64,000 nucleotides of DNA from Massospora cicadina (lineage: Eukaryota; Entomophthoromycota; Entomophthoromycetes; Entomophthorales; Entomophthoraceae). The stretch is taken from positions 62,001 to 126,000 of the forward strand of contig JAKSZP010002720.1 in NCBI GenBank assembly GCA_022478985.1, given 5' to 3'. Each line of letters begins with the position of its first letter. The first letter of the stretch is position 1. The notes under the pieces were generated by a model. The model did not search any database. It was not told the origin of the DNA and was given only the letters and a program-made list of their open reading frames with translations. Made by a program: the position numbers and the translations under genes. Below, one piece after another: positions 1-11,929 of the stretch.

Positions 1-425
1 AAGACTGACATGTGGATGTTGAACTATTTGATTTTCCTAACTTTTAAAATTACTATAAATTTAATACTCTAGATAATAATAAAATTTCAACTATCATCAT
101 CCCATTTTTAATTATTTACTTCTGATATAAACTTAGTTCTTATTCATTAAATAATAATTAAACAGATGTTGGTTAATCTCCCCTTGGGTTGGGGCCACCT
201 AGAACTAAAAATTATCATCAGATTATATTTTATTGTATTCAATTACTTTTTATTATTTGATATAAGAAGGTCTAGTCTACAAGAAAAGCTAGTCACAGGA
301 GTTTCAAGAGTAAACCAAGAGGCTTTACTATTAAATACTGGTCTTGAGTATAAGGCACCAGTATCAAACATCTTCAACAGGAGGGCTTCTATCTGGCTCT
401 TTATAGCAAAACATTACTATAGCAT
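1..425. other. AT-rich flank left of LINE-1, no recognisable gene
   Basis: AT-rich sequence up to the LINE-1 target duplication. It holds no protein motif I recognise; an open frame at 166-444 has no family signature. Because sequence right of LINE-1 carries the decayed end of gypsy-like family X, this flank was probably contiguous with that element before LINE-1 inserted. That is inference from the target duplication only. Confidence 0.4.
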
Positions 426-442
426 AACAGATCAAGTAAATT
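426..442. repeat. LINE-1 target-site duplication, left copy
   Basis: The 17-bp aacagatcaagtaaatt occurs here and again, identical, at 5715-5731, exactly bordering the LINE. Such a length is typical of target-primed reverse transcription. The base before each copy differs (t versus a), which fixes the left limit. Confidence 0.9.
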
Positions 443-536
443 AACTTTTCTCTCTCGTTGCAATCACTTTTACAACTTATTCAATTCAAGTCTGATTCTA
501 GTTTGATAATCTCACAGAGGAGATTATTCTGCACCC

Positions 537-1861
537 ATGTCAGGAAGCAGTTGGGCAAGTAAGGTAAGAGGAGCAGGTGGTAGGCCCATGGCCTCAAACG
601 TTCAAAAACACCCTGGAGAAACTGGCAGAATAGAAAAAAATAAAAACTGGCAGTCACTATTTCCCCAGAAATCCTCACTTAGCAAGCGCAATGCAACCAG
701 TACATCAACACACTGCACTCCCAACCACTTTCATCGGTGGAATATGGAGTCTGTGTGTTTCTGGACATCCAACAAACAGCTTTATGGGAAAAATTTTGTG
801 GGTATGTGCACACTTTTTTCCCAACCACAGTGTATGTCGCACCTTACTCCATGTCACATAGTTGGCTGGACCTTGGTTTCAAAAACAAGGAGGCAGCAGA
901 TGAAGCTGCTGCAGTGTGCATAGTGATTGACCTCCCTGAAGGGCAATGAGTCATCAAAATCAAATGCACCAGATGGACAAAATCCAACCAAATTTTCCTC
1001 ACGTTTGACTTTTTGCCTACTACAGTCAAATGTGCCATTTTGGAGCAGCACCTGAAAGATGGTCTCACTATATATGGCGAAATACAATCTTTTGAGATGC
1101 AATGCTTTACACTGATGCCACACCTGTGTACTGGCAAAGCCATCGCAGTTCTGACCCCAACTGAGGAGATCATGAGGGACCTAACCCAGATCCCACACTC
1201 CACATATATCAATATTGAAGGGCATACCACCCACCCTTTCTGGGTAACCGTGGACAGCGCACCTCCCATCTGCACCCACTGTGATGCGTTTGGCCATAAG
1301 GCACATGCATGCCCCACCAAGGAGGGCATCACATTTCAAGAGCACCCCTCAGCGGCCATGGCCAGCGGAGAGGCGCACTATAAACCAACCACAAGCACCA
1401 AAGAGGCTTTCCCATGGGGAGCACAAGGCTGCTACCTACTGGTAAAACCTATCTCCCCTCAGGAGCGGAAGAAGGCCAAACAGGCCCACAGGGCCACAGC
1501 CAAGGAAGCGGCAAAAGTCACATCTGCTATCCCACACTCCCAATGCCAGGAGGACATCAAAACCTTTGTGGCAGAAGCAACTTGGGAATCTATCAACCAA
1601 TCAGATTGGGAAGCCCATGCTGATTGGGCCAACCAATCTGAGGATCCAATGGATGATTCAATCTCACCTGACCTTTGCAACCAAGCTCCAATTAATACTG
1701 ACTTGGTTTCCAACCTACCTGAAAATTTTTTTTTCAACCTGAACATTGGTGCACCAAACTCATCCACACCACAAAAAATTTGCTCAATGTCAGGGAAACA
1801 AAAAGAGAAGGCAAAAGCCAACGTGAACCTTTCTGCTAAAATTAAAAAAAACCACCAATAG
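537..1861 (+). pseudogene. LINE-1 ORF1: CCHC nucleic-acid-binding protein, broken
   Basis: ORF1 proteins of Tad1/L1-like elements bind the element RNA and help form the ribonucleoprotein. The start chosen is ATG 537, where MSGSSWASKV resembles the WASVV start of LINE-3 ORF1. A frameshift lies between about 640 and 737. The frame then reads through an RRM-like region (WLDLGFKNKEAADEAAA, about 862-912) and hits a TGA at 947-949, where LINE-4 has a sense codon. The same frame resumes to 1861. A zinc knuckle CTHCDAFGHKAHAC (CX2CX4HX4C) lies at about 1270-1311 and is followed by a long hydrophilic tail rich in Asn, Gln and Lys. At least two breaks make it a pseudogene; LINE-4 carries a different set of breaks. 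Confidence 0.85.
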
Positions 1862-1955
1862 CATTGCTGCAAACACCCGCACTGCTGTGAAGGCCTGTGG
1901 GGAACTAGAGGAGGCTAGTGGGCCCAGGTGCCCACTCTCTCGCATCTAAGGTGTG

Positions 1956-4900
1956 ATGGGGGAAACCTTCACTTTAGGGACGTTGAATATCGCTGGACTT
2001 AAGGCCTCACCGTCCCAGGCTAGGAAACTGAGTTTTTTTACAAAAAAATTTACCCATGGATATCCTGGCCATCCAGGAGTCCCACTGTCCATGAGGTTCT
2101 GAGGATGCTTGGAAAACCATGCTCCTCCCTTCCCTATCCTTTTGGTCAGAGCACTGTGGGGTGCTAGTTTGAGTGAAGAATTTTTTAAATTTTAATTGTC
2201 AGAATCCTTCCTCTATGGCTGAGTCCTCATTGTCACTTTCTCATGGGCTGACGTGGCACATGTTATTATCAATATCTATGCCCCAACCTGTGCATGAGAG
2301 CGTCAGAATTTTTCTTGTTGATCAAATCCCTCCCATTACCCCCAGACCCTTTCATAGTCAGCGACATGAACTGTTGGCTAAACACACCCACAGACTGTTG
2401 GCCTTCCTCCTCCCATGCCCCCCAGGGTCATGTAGAACTTTGCGTTCTAAAGGCCACCCTTGGGTTAATAGATGCGCTGCCATGGCAAGCCCCGCTGCGC
2501 AAAAACATGATGTGCCCCCACATCCACAATGGCCAATTAAGATCCATGACCCGCATTGACCTTATCCTCACGCCAGCAAAATTTCAATCTCACATTTCCC
2601 AATTCCAAATAACAAAAATTGAATTCTCTGACCAACAGCTGGTCTCAATAACCTACCACTTACCTGTCACAATGGCCAAGGCCCCACATTGGTGCAAACT
2701 CCGCCCTCTCAAACTTGCGTCACCAGGATTTTTCACTTGGGTGGAATCAGCAACTTTGTAAAAAGCGTTTGTTACACCGTTTTTCGTGGACCCAATTTCC
2801 ACATAGTCAGCTTTAAAAAGGATACCATCCGCCACTCTTGCCACCTCTCCTCCTGACACTCATGAGCCACATCAGCTGTCATTTCGCGCACTCTGGAAGA
2901 GTTAACACCTGGAGTCCAACATTCCAGCCACAGGCTACAGCCCTGCATGGGGCTGAAAGTGGGCGGAGGCAGCCACTCACCTCAACGCGCTCAAAAGGCA
3001 ACACAAACTTCAGGTTTGTGTTCAGTACAGGGCCAAACGCATTACAGAGGGTGACAAGTGCACCACATATATTTTTAAAATTCTTCACACCATGCCAGAG
3101 TGTGGCCTGTACACAGGTGTGGAGATCAGATGATTCCATCGTGGATATGCCAGCTGAAGTGGCAATCAAAATACAAAAGTATTACTCTGAGTTATACTGA
3201 TCTGATCCAATTCAGCCAGCCAAAGTGGCAAAATTTTTCAACCAAACCCACATCTGCACCATTTCCCAATACTCAGAATTACTGAATTTGATTACTCTGA
3301 ATGAACTCTGGACAGCCATCCACAAAGCATCAAATCGGAAATGCCCAGGCCCAGATGGCATTCCATATGAATTCTACAAAAGGTACTTTAGATATATATC
3401 CCCACTGCTGCTTGCCTCCATTAACCAGAGCCTTCTGGAAATGCGCCTCCTACCAGGAGGATAAGAGGCCTTCACCATCACACTTTTCAAGAAAGGGGAC
3501 AAGCTAGACTTAGCCAACTGGCGCCCCATTTCTTTAACTAACATGGATACAAAAATTTTAACAAAAATCATGGCTAACTGTTTAGGGATTGTAGCATCTG
3601 CCACCATCTCCCCAGAACAATTCAGTTTCATACCCAGAAGGTCGATTTGGGACAACGTGCACTCTGTGGCTAACGCATGCCAGTCCACAGCCTCTGGGGC
3701 ACTTGTATTCTTGGACCAACAGAAGGCCTATGATAGAGTAAACTGGGAATACCTCAGGGCCTGCCTCCATCAGTTCCGCCTACCCCCTTACTTCATCAAC
3801 TGGGTAATGCTGCTCATGGAATCTGCAACAATGGCAGTGCATGGCCCTAGCTTCCTAATGGAAGTAGTCCGCACTCAAAGGGGCTTACGACAATGAGACC
3901 CCCTTAGCCCACTCTGATACAACTTCAGCCTTGACCCACTACTTCAAAACGTGAATGCCCACCTCACTGGGGTACATGTACCAGGACAAGCCCCAGTCAA
4001 GATGATGGCGTTTGCAGATGACTGTGTGGTTGGGGTGTCTAATAATAAAGGTGCACGCGCGCTTGAAGCTCTCATCCAGGAGTATTCCTAGGTAAGTAAT
4101 GCTGCACTGAACACTTCCAAAACTGAAATCATCCTCCTTGGTCAGTATCAAACCTGCTGGGCCCCAGCGACCAGTGCCCAGCCTGGCCCATCTGCTCGCA
4201 TATATGCTCGCCCTCCCTGCTCACCCCACACCGCTCCACTAGTGCTCCCCTTCGTGCCATGCCCTACCATAGTGCCTGTCCACCATCTGGGCATGTGGGT
4301 GGAGGCAGGCGGGTACGCATCAGCAGTAATGGAAAGTCATATTCTAGACAACATGACAAAGTGCATCGCCTCCCTCAGAGCCTACCCTACTTCACTTACT
4401 GGCAGGGTTGTTTTAGACAGCTCTATGCTCCTCTCCAAAGTCTGGTTTGGAGCCCACGCCATCCCCTTCTCCCCAGGCCTTTTCAAATCCTTGTATGCCC
4501 TTCTGCAAGGATGGCTTTTTTCAGGCCGCCCACCACCAGTACATCTAGAGGTCATGTTTGGCCCTCATCATCATGGTGGCATGGGCCTGCTTGACTTCAA
4601 AGCCCATGCTGCCAAGATCCTGGGCACCTGGATTGCGGCTGTCACCGCCTCTACACTCCTCTCCCAACACTGGTCCCGCGCGGCCCACTCCAACTTCTCC
4701 CGCGCCTTGGGCCTTAACAATCCATTGAACCCTCACTCCTTGATGAAATACCTGGCTTCCCACCCATCGGCCACAGGTCCTCACAGTACTAAAACCCACT
4801 TCAAACGAATCCTCCTCTCCATGCGGAGCACTGAGTGGAGAATTTGTATTAGTGGACACACAGCCCAGAGAGGCCGCCCCTCTCTTCAGTTTACACAAGA

Positions 4901-5579
4901 GGTACAGGGGTTACCCATTCAAGATGGCGTGATCCCCACACAGCCCCATGTCCTATCCAGGGTGGACTACCTGGACATGATGGACATCCCTTACTCCATT
5001 GAGACTCAGAAGACTATTTGGAAATACGCACACCATCCTCTGTTGCAGCCTCAAATCTGTTCCCATGTGTGGCGCTGCCTGAGGCGGGTGTATCGTACAG
5101 CTGAGCGCTCTAACACTTTACACTCATCCTGCGTCGTGTGTGGCCAGTATGGAACGCTGTTTCACCGCCTGGAGAAGTGTCCTACCTCTAAAGTGATATG
5201 GCGCGAAGTTCAACGTCTGCTGGGCCAGGATCAAACACATCCTTTCAGTCTGTCAAGAGATATGTTTGCTTTATCCATGGCCTCCCCCCTTTCACCCTCC
5301 CTCTGTGCTCTGGTGGTTTCAATCACCATATGGACTATCCACACGATTGTCTTGAATGCCATCACATGCTCCACCCCCACCATCCCAGAAGCTGTTCACA
5401 GATTCCAGTCTCATTTGGTGGACCACTTTCAGGTGTGGATGTTTGGATACCTCCCACCACGTCACCAACAGCTGGTCTCCTCCTGGTTCCCAGTTTGGTT
5501 CATCAAATCAGACCCTTTCCTCCACACGTGTTCAATTGTGGCTACAGCCCCTTCACACGTTTCCTCCCCCTCCCCATAG
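1956..5579 (+). pseudogene. LINE-1 ORF2: endonuclease/reverse transcriptase, broken
   Basis: ORF2 nicks the target and reverse-transcribes the element RNA. ATG 1956 opens with GTLNIAGLKAS, the start of an APE-type endonuclease; AIQESH (about 2068-2085) and DMNCW (about 2364) are endonuclease motifs. The RT follows: CPGPDGIPYEFY (about 3342), NWRPISL (about 3520), DQQKAYDRVNWEYL (about 3714) and the active site AFADDCVVG (about 4005-4032), catalytic pair intact. The last 445 codons (4242-5579) are open and include the CX2C...HX4C zinc domain CVVCGQYGTLFHRLEKC (about 5130-5180). Nonsense codons include TAA at about 3463, TGA at about 3895 and TAG at about 4090; several are Gln or Trp codons in LINE-4 or related copies. 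It ends at TAG 5577-5579. Confidence 0.9.
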
Positions 5580-5714
5580 TGGCGTTCCCGCTGGCAACAA
5601 GAGATAGCATCGCTTCTCTGGAGTGCCTTCCCTTTTACTAAGTTTTGTTTCTTTTGGGTCAAATTAGGAAGTGTCCATCCCATGGTTGGCCTTCCTCACA
5701 ATAAATTAAAATTA

Positions 5715-5731
5715 AACAGATCAAGTAAATT
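5715..5731. repeat. LINE-1 target-site duplication, right copy
   Basis: Identical to 426-442 over 17 bp, directly following the A/T-rich 3' end of LINE-1. Confidence 0.9.
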
Positions 5732-6450
5732 TGGGGATGATAATACCAGAATTGCCATAACTAATGCTTATTATAGGGTAGGTACCACATTTGACCTAAT
5801 GGGGACCAAAAATCATGAGACAGTATAACTCTGATTTTAAAGAAATAAAATAGAGCACTGGAAGAAGCATTGTATGAAGTGAATAGATTGTAGCTACCAG
5901 ATTGAACGCATTGAGATATAGTCAGAACTAGAGTGAGAAGTGATTAAGCTGCAGCAGGACCTAAATAATTTTTTACTGCCTTCCAGGCTCAAATTGTGGC
6001 CACCTCCTTATTAAACTTTTACAACTCAGACTGATAGAATTAAGAAAGCTTTGAAGGTCTTAGAAATGAGGTTGCAACATATAAAAGACAGTAATATCAT
6101 CAACATGAATGCTATTAATTAAAGGTATGAGAATTTACTATGACCACAAAGCAATTTGGATGGCATAGACTGGGATATCAACAAACCTAAGATATATCAC
6201 TGACAAACCCCACAGCTTTTGCTATTTAATGTAAGGCTCACAGCTCCTTCTATCAATCTGGACTGGGTCAAGCACCCTTTTAGGACAAAAAAGGGTTCAA
6301 AACTTAGAGCCCTCCATTTTATCCAGGATTTTTGACATAGTGCATACCCTAGATATGAGATGGTTAGATGTTGCTCTGCATTGTTCTTATATTTCTCCGC
6401 CACTTACTCCCAGACCCAATCCCACTATAGTTTCAGAATCTGAAGAGTAT
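5732..6450 (+). pseudogene. Decayed 3' end of a family-X gypsy polyprotein
   Basis: No intact ORF. From about 6390 the sequence matches, in reverse orientation, 37840-37960 in the right-hand family-X element: both have a CCAC...CCCA...CACTATAGTTTCA core followed by GAGTATTAC. On the other copy that stretch lies just downstream of a chromodomain-like integrase tail, so here it is probably the end of pol. Sequence from 5732 to about 6390 shows no recognisable motif and is assigned by position only. Confidence in the homology is fair; confidence in coding function is low. Confidence 0.4.
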
Positions 6451-8120
6451 TACCTAAGAAGGTTAGAAAACTCTGTTTTGATGTAGTTAATTTTAGGAAA
6501 CTTTATGCAACACTCAATATTCCCTATCCCCAACAGGTGACTCAATCAGGGTTCATATTGAATGGAAAAGATTAGACATCTAGGCAACCCTTGATGAAAT
6601 TACGTTATTTAAAGACTAAAATTGGGCAAGAAGTTAAAAGTGAAAAGGTAAGAGTTAGAAATCAAACCTGTCACCAATCTCTAGAGTGTCAAAATGAATT
6701 TGGACATTCTAAACTTACCAACATGACCTGAGAATAGTATGGAGATCTTGGCTGATGTTGATAGTATGAAAAGTTGATCAGAATGATTAATTCCCGTCAT
6801 TATCAAAATTGAAAAGCAGCATTTGTACCCAGTGATGCAGTTTAGTAACTCCTTACTCACAAGCACAACATAAAACACAGCACCTGCTAGTGGTAGGGTG
6901 TTTATTTTTATTAAATATATTCCCTTTCGATTTATTTTATTAATAATTTAATTATTTTTATTATTTTTATATAAAAATAATGGAGGTTGCATTGCTAAGG
7001 TTATGGATTTAATAAAAGGGCCGCTAGGTAATTCCACTTGTAGAGAAGACTATTTTTGGAACTTCCGTTCATCTTGTTGACTATAGTCATATCTAAAATT
7101 CTAGAAACATCCCACCTTCACTATCACCTTAGCAGGACACACAAAACCCCTTTCTCACCTCTCATGACTCAATCCATAAAGGAATAGTGTCACCTTGCAG
7201 TCTGGAGCTTCTGGTAAAGGTGCTCAGATACCTGCACCTACAGCCCAATTGTTATCTTGGTTTGCTCAAGTCCTAGCATAATAACCCAACCTTAAAATTT
7301 TTTGAGACAGTGTAAAAGTTATCTGGTCTGCCAGATACCAGGGTACAGGCAGAATAATAAAATCAAACTGACAAACTTTATGAAAGAATTGTTAAATAAG
7401 CCCACTCAAAAGTTAGAGAAACCCCATCAATTTACTTTATGAATAAATTAGATTAGTAATGATACATTAGCTGCTACTAGAATTCCTTTTAGGTTTGGCT
7501 CAAGACCTTAATTCCCCAAAAGAGAAATATTAATTAGCCCAAGTACTGGAACATTGGAAAATGAGAAAACAACTCCATTCAGATAACTCATGATGCTAAA
7601 AACTAAACAGTGCCCTCATAATGATAAAACCTGAAATCAGCCTAAAGATTGATTTAAATATTACAAAGTCTCATCCAAATGAGTTATTCAGGGTGCATTT
7701 ATCAACTTATAAAATTTAGTCTATGCAGGCATTCATGAACCTGGTAGTGGTATCCAATGAAGAGTCTCTATTCAGATAGCCCTCTCCATAAATATATTAT
7801 TCTTTTTTATGGGATTTATATTGTTAAAAGTAATGCATAAAAACCTCAAAACTATTTTTTGATGAAGTTATGCCTTTTATTATAAATATCTGTTTTGGTG
7901 ACTTTACTGTAAAATTCCTTTCACCTCTTATTATAAGATGGATACTCTACTTGCTGGGACCCAAGAAAGACTTGGCCACCCTTAAAGTAGATAAAATACT
8001 AACAAAAGTTATGGAATCAAAAAAATGTTGACTTTTGGGATTCTTGAGAATAGCACCATTGTATCTTTCAAAACAGAAGCTCTACAGCTAGTGCTCACTA
8101 CAGGGAGTATGACCATTGCT
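6451..8120 (+). repeat. Family-X LTR/leader-like repeat, plus-strand copy
   Basis: This block is matched in inverted orientation by three separate pieces further right. 6490-6860 matches 37840-37392 on the minus strand. 6840-7300 matches 32110-31700 minus; shared landmarks are the CACAACATAAAAC stretch and the CTGCACCTACAGCC stretch. 7380-8120 matches 63840-63080 minus, for example the AGCCTAAAGATTGATTTAAATAT stretch near 7640. The two inverted pieces split by LINE-2 are collinear here, which supports LINE-2 being a later insertion. I read this as the LTR plus leader (perhaps the start of gag) of family X. Its TG and CA ends could not be located. Confidence 0.6.
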
Positions 8121-9330
8121 TAATGATACCTGAGTTTAACTTATTACACCATGAAAAATTAATCTATTGATAGTGTAACACACTGGGTGAATAATGTGAA
8201 ATGCAAAGATAATGATTGAATAAGAAGTATTTCCTTACCACTTTTTAACAAGTACAAGAGAATCCAATGGAGATCCCAGAAACTCAATGTCTAACCTGGA
8301 TTTCCAATGAAGTGGTCAGAGACTTAACTTGAGAAATAATAAACCCAGAAGAAAGAGCCAGCTGCAAAAGGGCATCCACTGTGGACAGGACTCTCATAAA
8401 TCTATGAATCTAGTGCTCTCTCTGAGAAATATGGTTTAAATGTGAATCTATCTTGATACATCATGCAATCCATAAAGCCAACTCTGTATCATATTGTTCA
8501 CCTATTAGGAGTCCATAACAATGAACTCCATCATCATAACAATGCCCAAGGGGTGGTGAGAGTGGCCTATGAACAGGTATATAATTTAACATTACAAATT
8601 ATAGGGAAAGTATGCTGAAAGATCAAAGTGGATCATTACTATATTATTTAACATTATAAACCAAATGGAATCATTGATTTTGGAGTTATCAAGTATGTGG
8701 AGAAAAGTATGAAAATCCTCTTAAAGGATATTTCAGAGTCTAACAAAAGGATCTGAGACTAATTGTGACTTTTGCTCAAGATCATAAACGGCAAGACTTT
8801 GAAGCCCATGGTGAATTGGCATCCATGTTTCTACTAGCTGTCATAATAAGGAAAACCGCAAATTAAGCCTCAAGTATTGACTAGATCTCACCCTAAGATG
8901 AATTAACAAGCTTGAAGCCTACCAAATCACAGAGGCTCAGTCAGAACCTCAGAAACTTATTGCCCAAATAGCCTGTATTGTGAAGGATCTAGAATCTCAT
9001 GCAACACAGCACCCACTCAATTGCTGAGCAACCCAAAAATGGAGAGCAATATAAGGAGCAAATCACCTAATTTAAGATTTATCAACCATATTTAATAATG
9101 CCTTAATGAAGCTGAGCAACGTTGGAATACTCTCAAAGAAGAGTAAGACAAGATGTCTAGTACTAAAAAAAGAGTAAGACAAGATGAACAAGCCTCTTCA
9201 AAGCACTGAATACAAGAAGATGAAGGAGGAATTAACCATGCATTGTAGTAGAAGATGAAAATAAACTCTTAAAACTTTTCACTCTACTGCTTATCAACAG
9301 ATTAATGCTCTTGACATCCGCATTAAAAAC
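8121..9330. other. AT-rich decayed sequence, no assignable gene
   Basis: All six frames are heavily interrupted. It lies between the family-X repeat and a plus-strand gag fragment, so it may be decayed gag or leader of either element. A near-repeat of agtaagacaagatgaacaag appears twice at about 9144-9195. I see no promoter, RNA gene or motif that I can support. Confidence 0.3.
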
Positions 9331-9708
9331 ATGGAGAATGATAAAGTCTCCATCAAAAAAGTCATCAACTTTACAGATGACACACCAAGGCTTACCATTG
9401 AAGAAATGGAGAAACATTTTAACCCACTACAAGATCAAACTTGCAGACTCTCTCAACAAGGTTTGCAGAGTGATACATGTACTAAAATTACTGAAACAGA
9501 AGATCCTGGAGTATATCTTGTCAAAGAATTGGAGGCCAATATCTTTAAACCTACATTCATGGACAAGTTTACACCTGGCAAAAGGAGTATTGCATTTTTC
9601 CTTTATGTATATGAAGCCACAATGGAAGGTGCAACTGATCATCAAAAGGTTAGACATATATTGTCTTCTTTAAGCTGCATAGTTGGAGGTTATATTACCT
9701 CACATTAA
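9331..9708 (+). pseudogene. GYP-A gag fragment (Ty3/gypsy)
   Basis: A 125-codon open frame whose C-terminal half reads TPGKRSIAFFLYVYEATMEG and then ATDHQKVRHILSSLSCIVGG. The pattern hydrophobic-Y-E-x-x-[ML]-E-G-A-[ST]-D-x-x-K followed by L-x-S-L is the capsid signature also seen in GYP-B gag (MEGASDWQKAKLLMSTL, about 30476 minus) and GYP-C gag (MLGASDHAKGSSLINSLN, about 18900). Gag forms the particle that packages the element RNA. No zinc knuckle follows in frame, and the downstream sequence is full of stops. It is the left part of the plus-strand gypsy whose RT lies at 11930-12823. Confidence 0.6.
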
Positions 9709-11594
9709 CGACATGAATACTAGGGGTGAAATGAAAGAAGAGCTTATCAAGGAATCTAAATTCCAAGTAAAGATTGAGTATGAAAAAACAGGCCCTCAAT
9801 AGGATTGCGCTACACCAAACTGAATCTTTAGCTAAATTCAAAAATTGCTTCCATATTGAGGCTTAAACTCTGATGATCTTAAAAATTCTCACACTGGTTG
9901 ATGCCGCAGCTACAGTTGTTTCTGGTTTACTTAGTAATCTCAGCTTAGCCATGCACGTAACTTCAATCAATTGAAGCTTTAACTTTGTCTTAGACATAAA
10001 GGATGCTCTGCTCAAAGTGGTTGATATAAACAAGCCAGAAACTACCTGGAAGGCTACCACAAACCCAGATTGTATATTGTGGAGGAAACCAAACCCAAGA
10101 AGGTGAAGAAGCTAAAATGCAATTAATGAAAGAAGAATAAATTACACCAAAGATGAGTATATAAACAAGAACCCTGACCTCGCTGAGAAGGGAAAATGGC
10201 GGTTGGCTTAGAGTTAGGTATTTCTAAATTTGACCAGCCTAAAGTATCTGAACTTGATACATTGCCAATCGCTTACCTCAAATGCATTGAGAACCATTCT
10301 ATTGATGACTCTGAATGGGTTACAAAATACAGGATATTACTTTTTAGGTAAATCTAATAATATTGCCATCCAAGATTGCTTGAATGCTGAAAATATTAAT
10401 GACACCCAAGTCCTAAGGACACCTATCTCATTGAAGTCATTGGGTTTCCAAGTGTAATTAATATAGCAAGTGATGCTGCCCAGCACCTGGCCCTATTGAT
10501 CTAACCCATCTTAAGTATACACAGTCTATTGAAAATCAGGAGGAAGTATTCTGAGACTGCAAAAAATCTCAATGCAATGTCTCTCTTAAAAAGGTTTTAT
10601 CCCTGCCACCAAAATTTGAAGGTACAATAAACATAGTAGAATTGGTGATAATGAAGGCCCAATTGATGGCTATCTAGGGTATGGGATCACCAAACAACAT
10701 CATCTCATCCAAGCTAATCTTGATTATAAGATCACTTGGACCTTGTTGCACCCAGGAGTATAGCACTGCAGGTACAAACAACAACAAAGAAAAAGGTGCT
10801 TACTCTTCCTTATTCATTCAAACTGAAAAACTAATTTTCTAAGCTCCTGCAATTGCCATTGACAACAGCAGGTATGAAATATTTATTTAAGTACAATTTA
10901 TAATAGAATATAAAGTAATTAGCAATATAAAATAATTGTATTTATCTTTACTAAATTATGAAGTTCCCCTTGTGTTAAATATAGAATTCAGCAAGAAGGG
11001 AAACTTTTGTCAGGTTGAGTGCTCTGTTTCCGCTTTGCCTTTACATATTCTACTTCTGGAAAAATAAAAAGCTTCAACTCAGTAGTTTAGCATATAGCAT
11101 ACCATTATATGCTACAAGGAGGTAGAAATTAAATTATAGGGAAAAAAGTGGTTTTAATCTAAAAACCCTGAAGAACCCCTGAACTGCATTTTACATATCA
11201 ATACCATTGTGGGGCCAACAGAATTAAATCAAGAGTATTATCAGGTGCCCTCAACCTAGCTCTTCATCAGTCAATCAAGTTACTACTTGGAAACCTGACA
11301 AATCTCGAAATCTAAGTTAATAAACATTAGGAGTTTATAAAAAGACCAACCAGATCCAATTAAAGAATTTCTATGTACAATTTATTGATAACTTGATCTA
11401 AGCCTACACTAATAATTTAGTATGTGCCATATCTCAAGTCCAAATATTCAATAATCTAAATCATGAGGGTGATTAAGAAGGTGAATAATTTACTTGAGGA
11501 GTATCAAGATGTATTTCCACGCCAGCTGTTGGTTATAGTCATACAAAAAACTTGAATACATCATTGATGTAGGATATTAAAACTCAGTACAATC
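9709..11594 (+). pseudogene. GYP-A decayed gag/protease/RT-proximal region
   Basis: No frame stays open. Around 10690 the plus strand reads MGSPNNIISSKL, a plausible remnant of a protease active-site region of the type DSGA-x-x-N-x-I-S-x-x-L, with the aspartate lost. Near 11496 it reads LLEEYQDVFP, a motif that commonly lies just upstream of gypsy RT domains. Position and order (gag, this, RT) fit a Ty3/gypsy layout. The protease call is tentative. Confidence 0.4.
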
Positions 11595-11609
11595 AAAGCA
11601 TATAAGAAG
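11595..11609. repeat. SINE target-site duplication, left copy
   Basis: The 15-bp aaagcatataagaag recurs exactly at 11902-11916. It directly borders the tRNA-like head of the SINE. Confidence 0.9.
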
Positions 11610-11901
11610 GGGAGGGTACCCCAGTGGTAGAGTATGTACTCACTACCATTGCCTCCCCAAGTTTGATCCCAGTAGGTGAACTTTGGGTTTAGGATGATTA
11701 TGACTGTGTTGGTATTGTGCACCAATGCATCAAACTGAGATAGCAAATAGCAAGGTGGTCCTCAAAGTTCTTAACCTATCATACACCATGCATGGAGTTT
11801 TCATGGGTTTTATCCTTCTTTCTCATTTCTTTAATTCCCCTTAATCAGTGTGGTATTAACCCAGGTCAGCCCACCTCGAATAAAATTTAAAATTTAAAAC
11901 T
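11610..11901 (+). mobile_element. tRNA-derived SINE with a LINE-like 3' tail
   Basis: A 292-bp non-coding insertion bounded by a perfect 15-bp target duplication. The head begins ggggagggtaccccagtggtagag and looks like a degenerate tRNA gene. A pol III A box (taccccagtgg, 11617-11627) and B box (agtttgatccc, 11660-11670) are about 33 bp apart, each close to consensus. The body is unrelated to tRNA. The 3' end reads aacccaggtcagcccacctc (about 11857) and then AATAAAATTTAAAATTTAAAA, which resembles the CTGGTCAGCTTACCTC-GTTAAATAAA tail of LINE-2 and LINE-3. SINEs are mobilised by a partner LINE, often through a shared tail; here that partnership is inferred. It lies in GYP-A just upstream of its RT. 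Confidence 0.85.
11617..11670 (+). promoter_or_regulatory. Internal pol III promoter (A and B boxes) of the SINE
   Basis: A box taccccagtgg (11617-11627) compares with consensus TRGCNNAGYGG. B box agtttgatccc (11660-11670) compares with GGTTCGANTCC. Spacing is in the range of tRNA genes. A true tRNA is rejected because the acceptor and anticodon stems do not pair. Confidence 0.7.
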
Positions 11902-11916
11902 AAAGCATATAAGAAG
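11902..11916. repeat. SINE target-site duplication, right copy
   Basis: Identical 15 bp to 11595-11609, immediately after the A/T-rich SINE tail. Confidence 0.9.
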
Positions 11917-11929
11917 TTGTAGGTAAAGG

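Larger units (their letters stand above)
443..5714 (+). mobile_element. LINE-1: full-length Tad1/L1-like non-LTR retrotransposon, decayed
   Basis: A 5.3-kb non-LTR retrotransposon with ORF1 then ORF2, bounded by a perfect 17-bp target duplication. The 5' end (ttctctctcgttgcaatcac at about 449) and the 3' end (cacaataaattaaaattaaa before 5715) both recur in LINE-4 at 47.2 and 52.5 kb, so both are complete at their termini. The 3' end is A/T-rich without a long poly(A). Both ORFs carry lesions relative to LINE-4, so this copy is not autonomous now. It belongs to the same subfamily as LINE-4 and differs from LINE-2 and LINE-3. Confidence 0.93.

Noticed and set aside
4259..5641. Overlapping Pro/Ser/His-rich open frames within LINE-1 and LINE-4 ORF2
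   Set aside because: They are other-frame shadows of the GC-richer RT and zinc-domain coding sequence; the real frame carries the conserved motifs.
11610..11685. A genuine tRNA gene
   Set aside because: A and B boxes are present, but the acceptor, D and anticodon stems do not pair convincingly and the block is the head of a TSD-flanked repeat.
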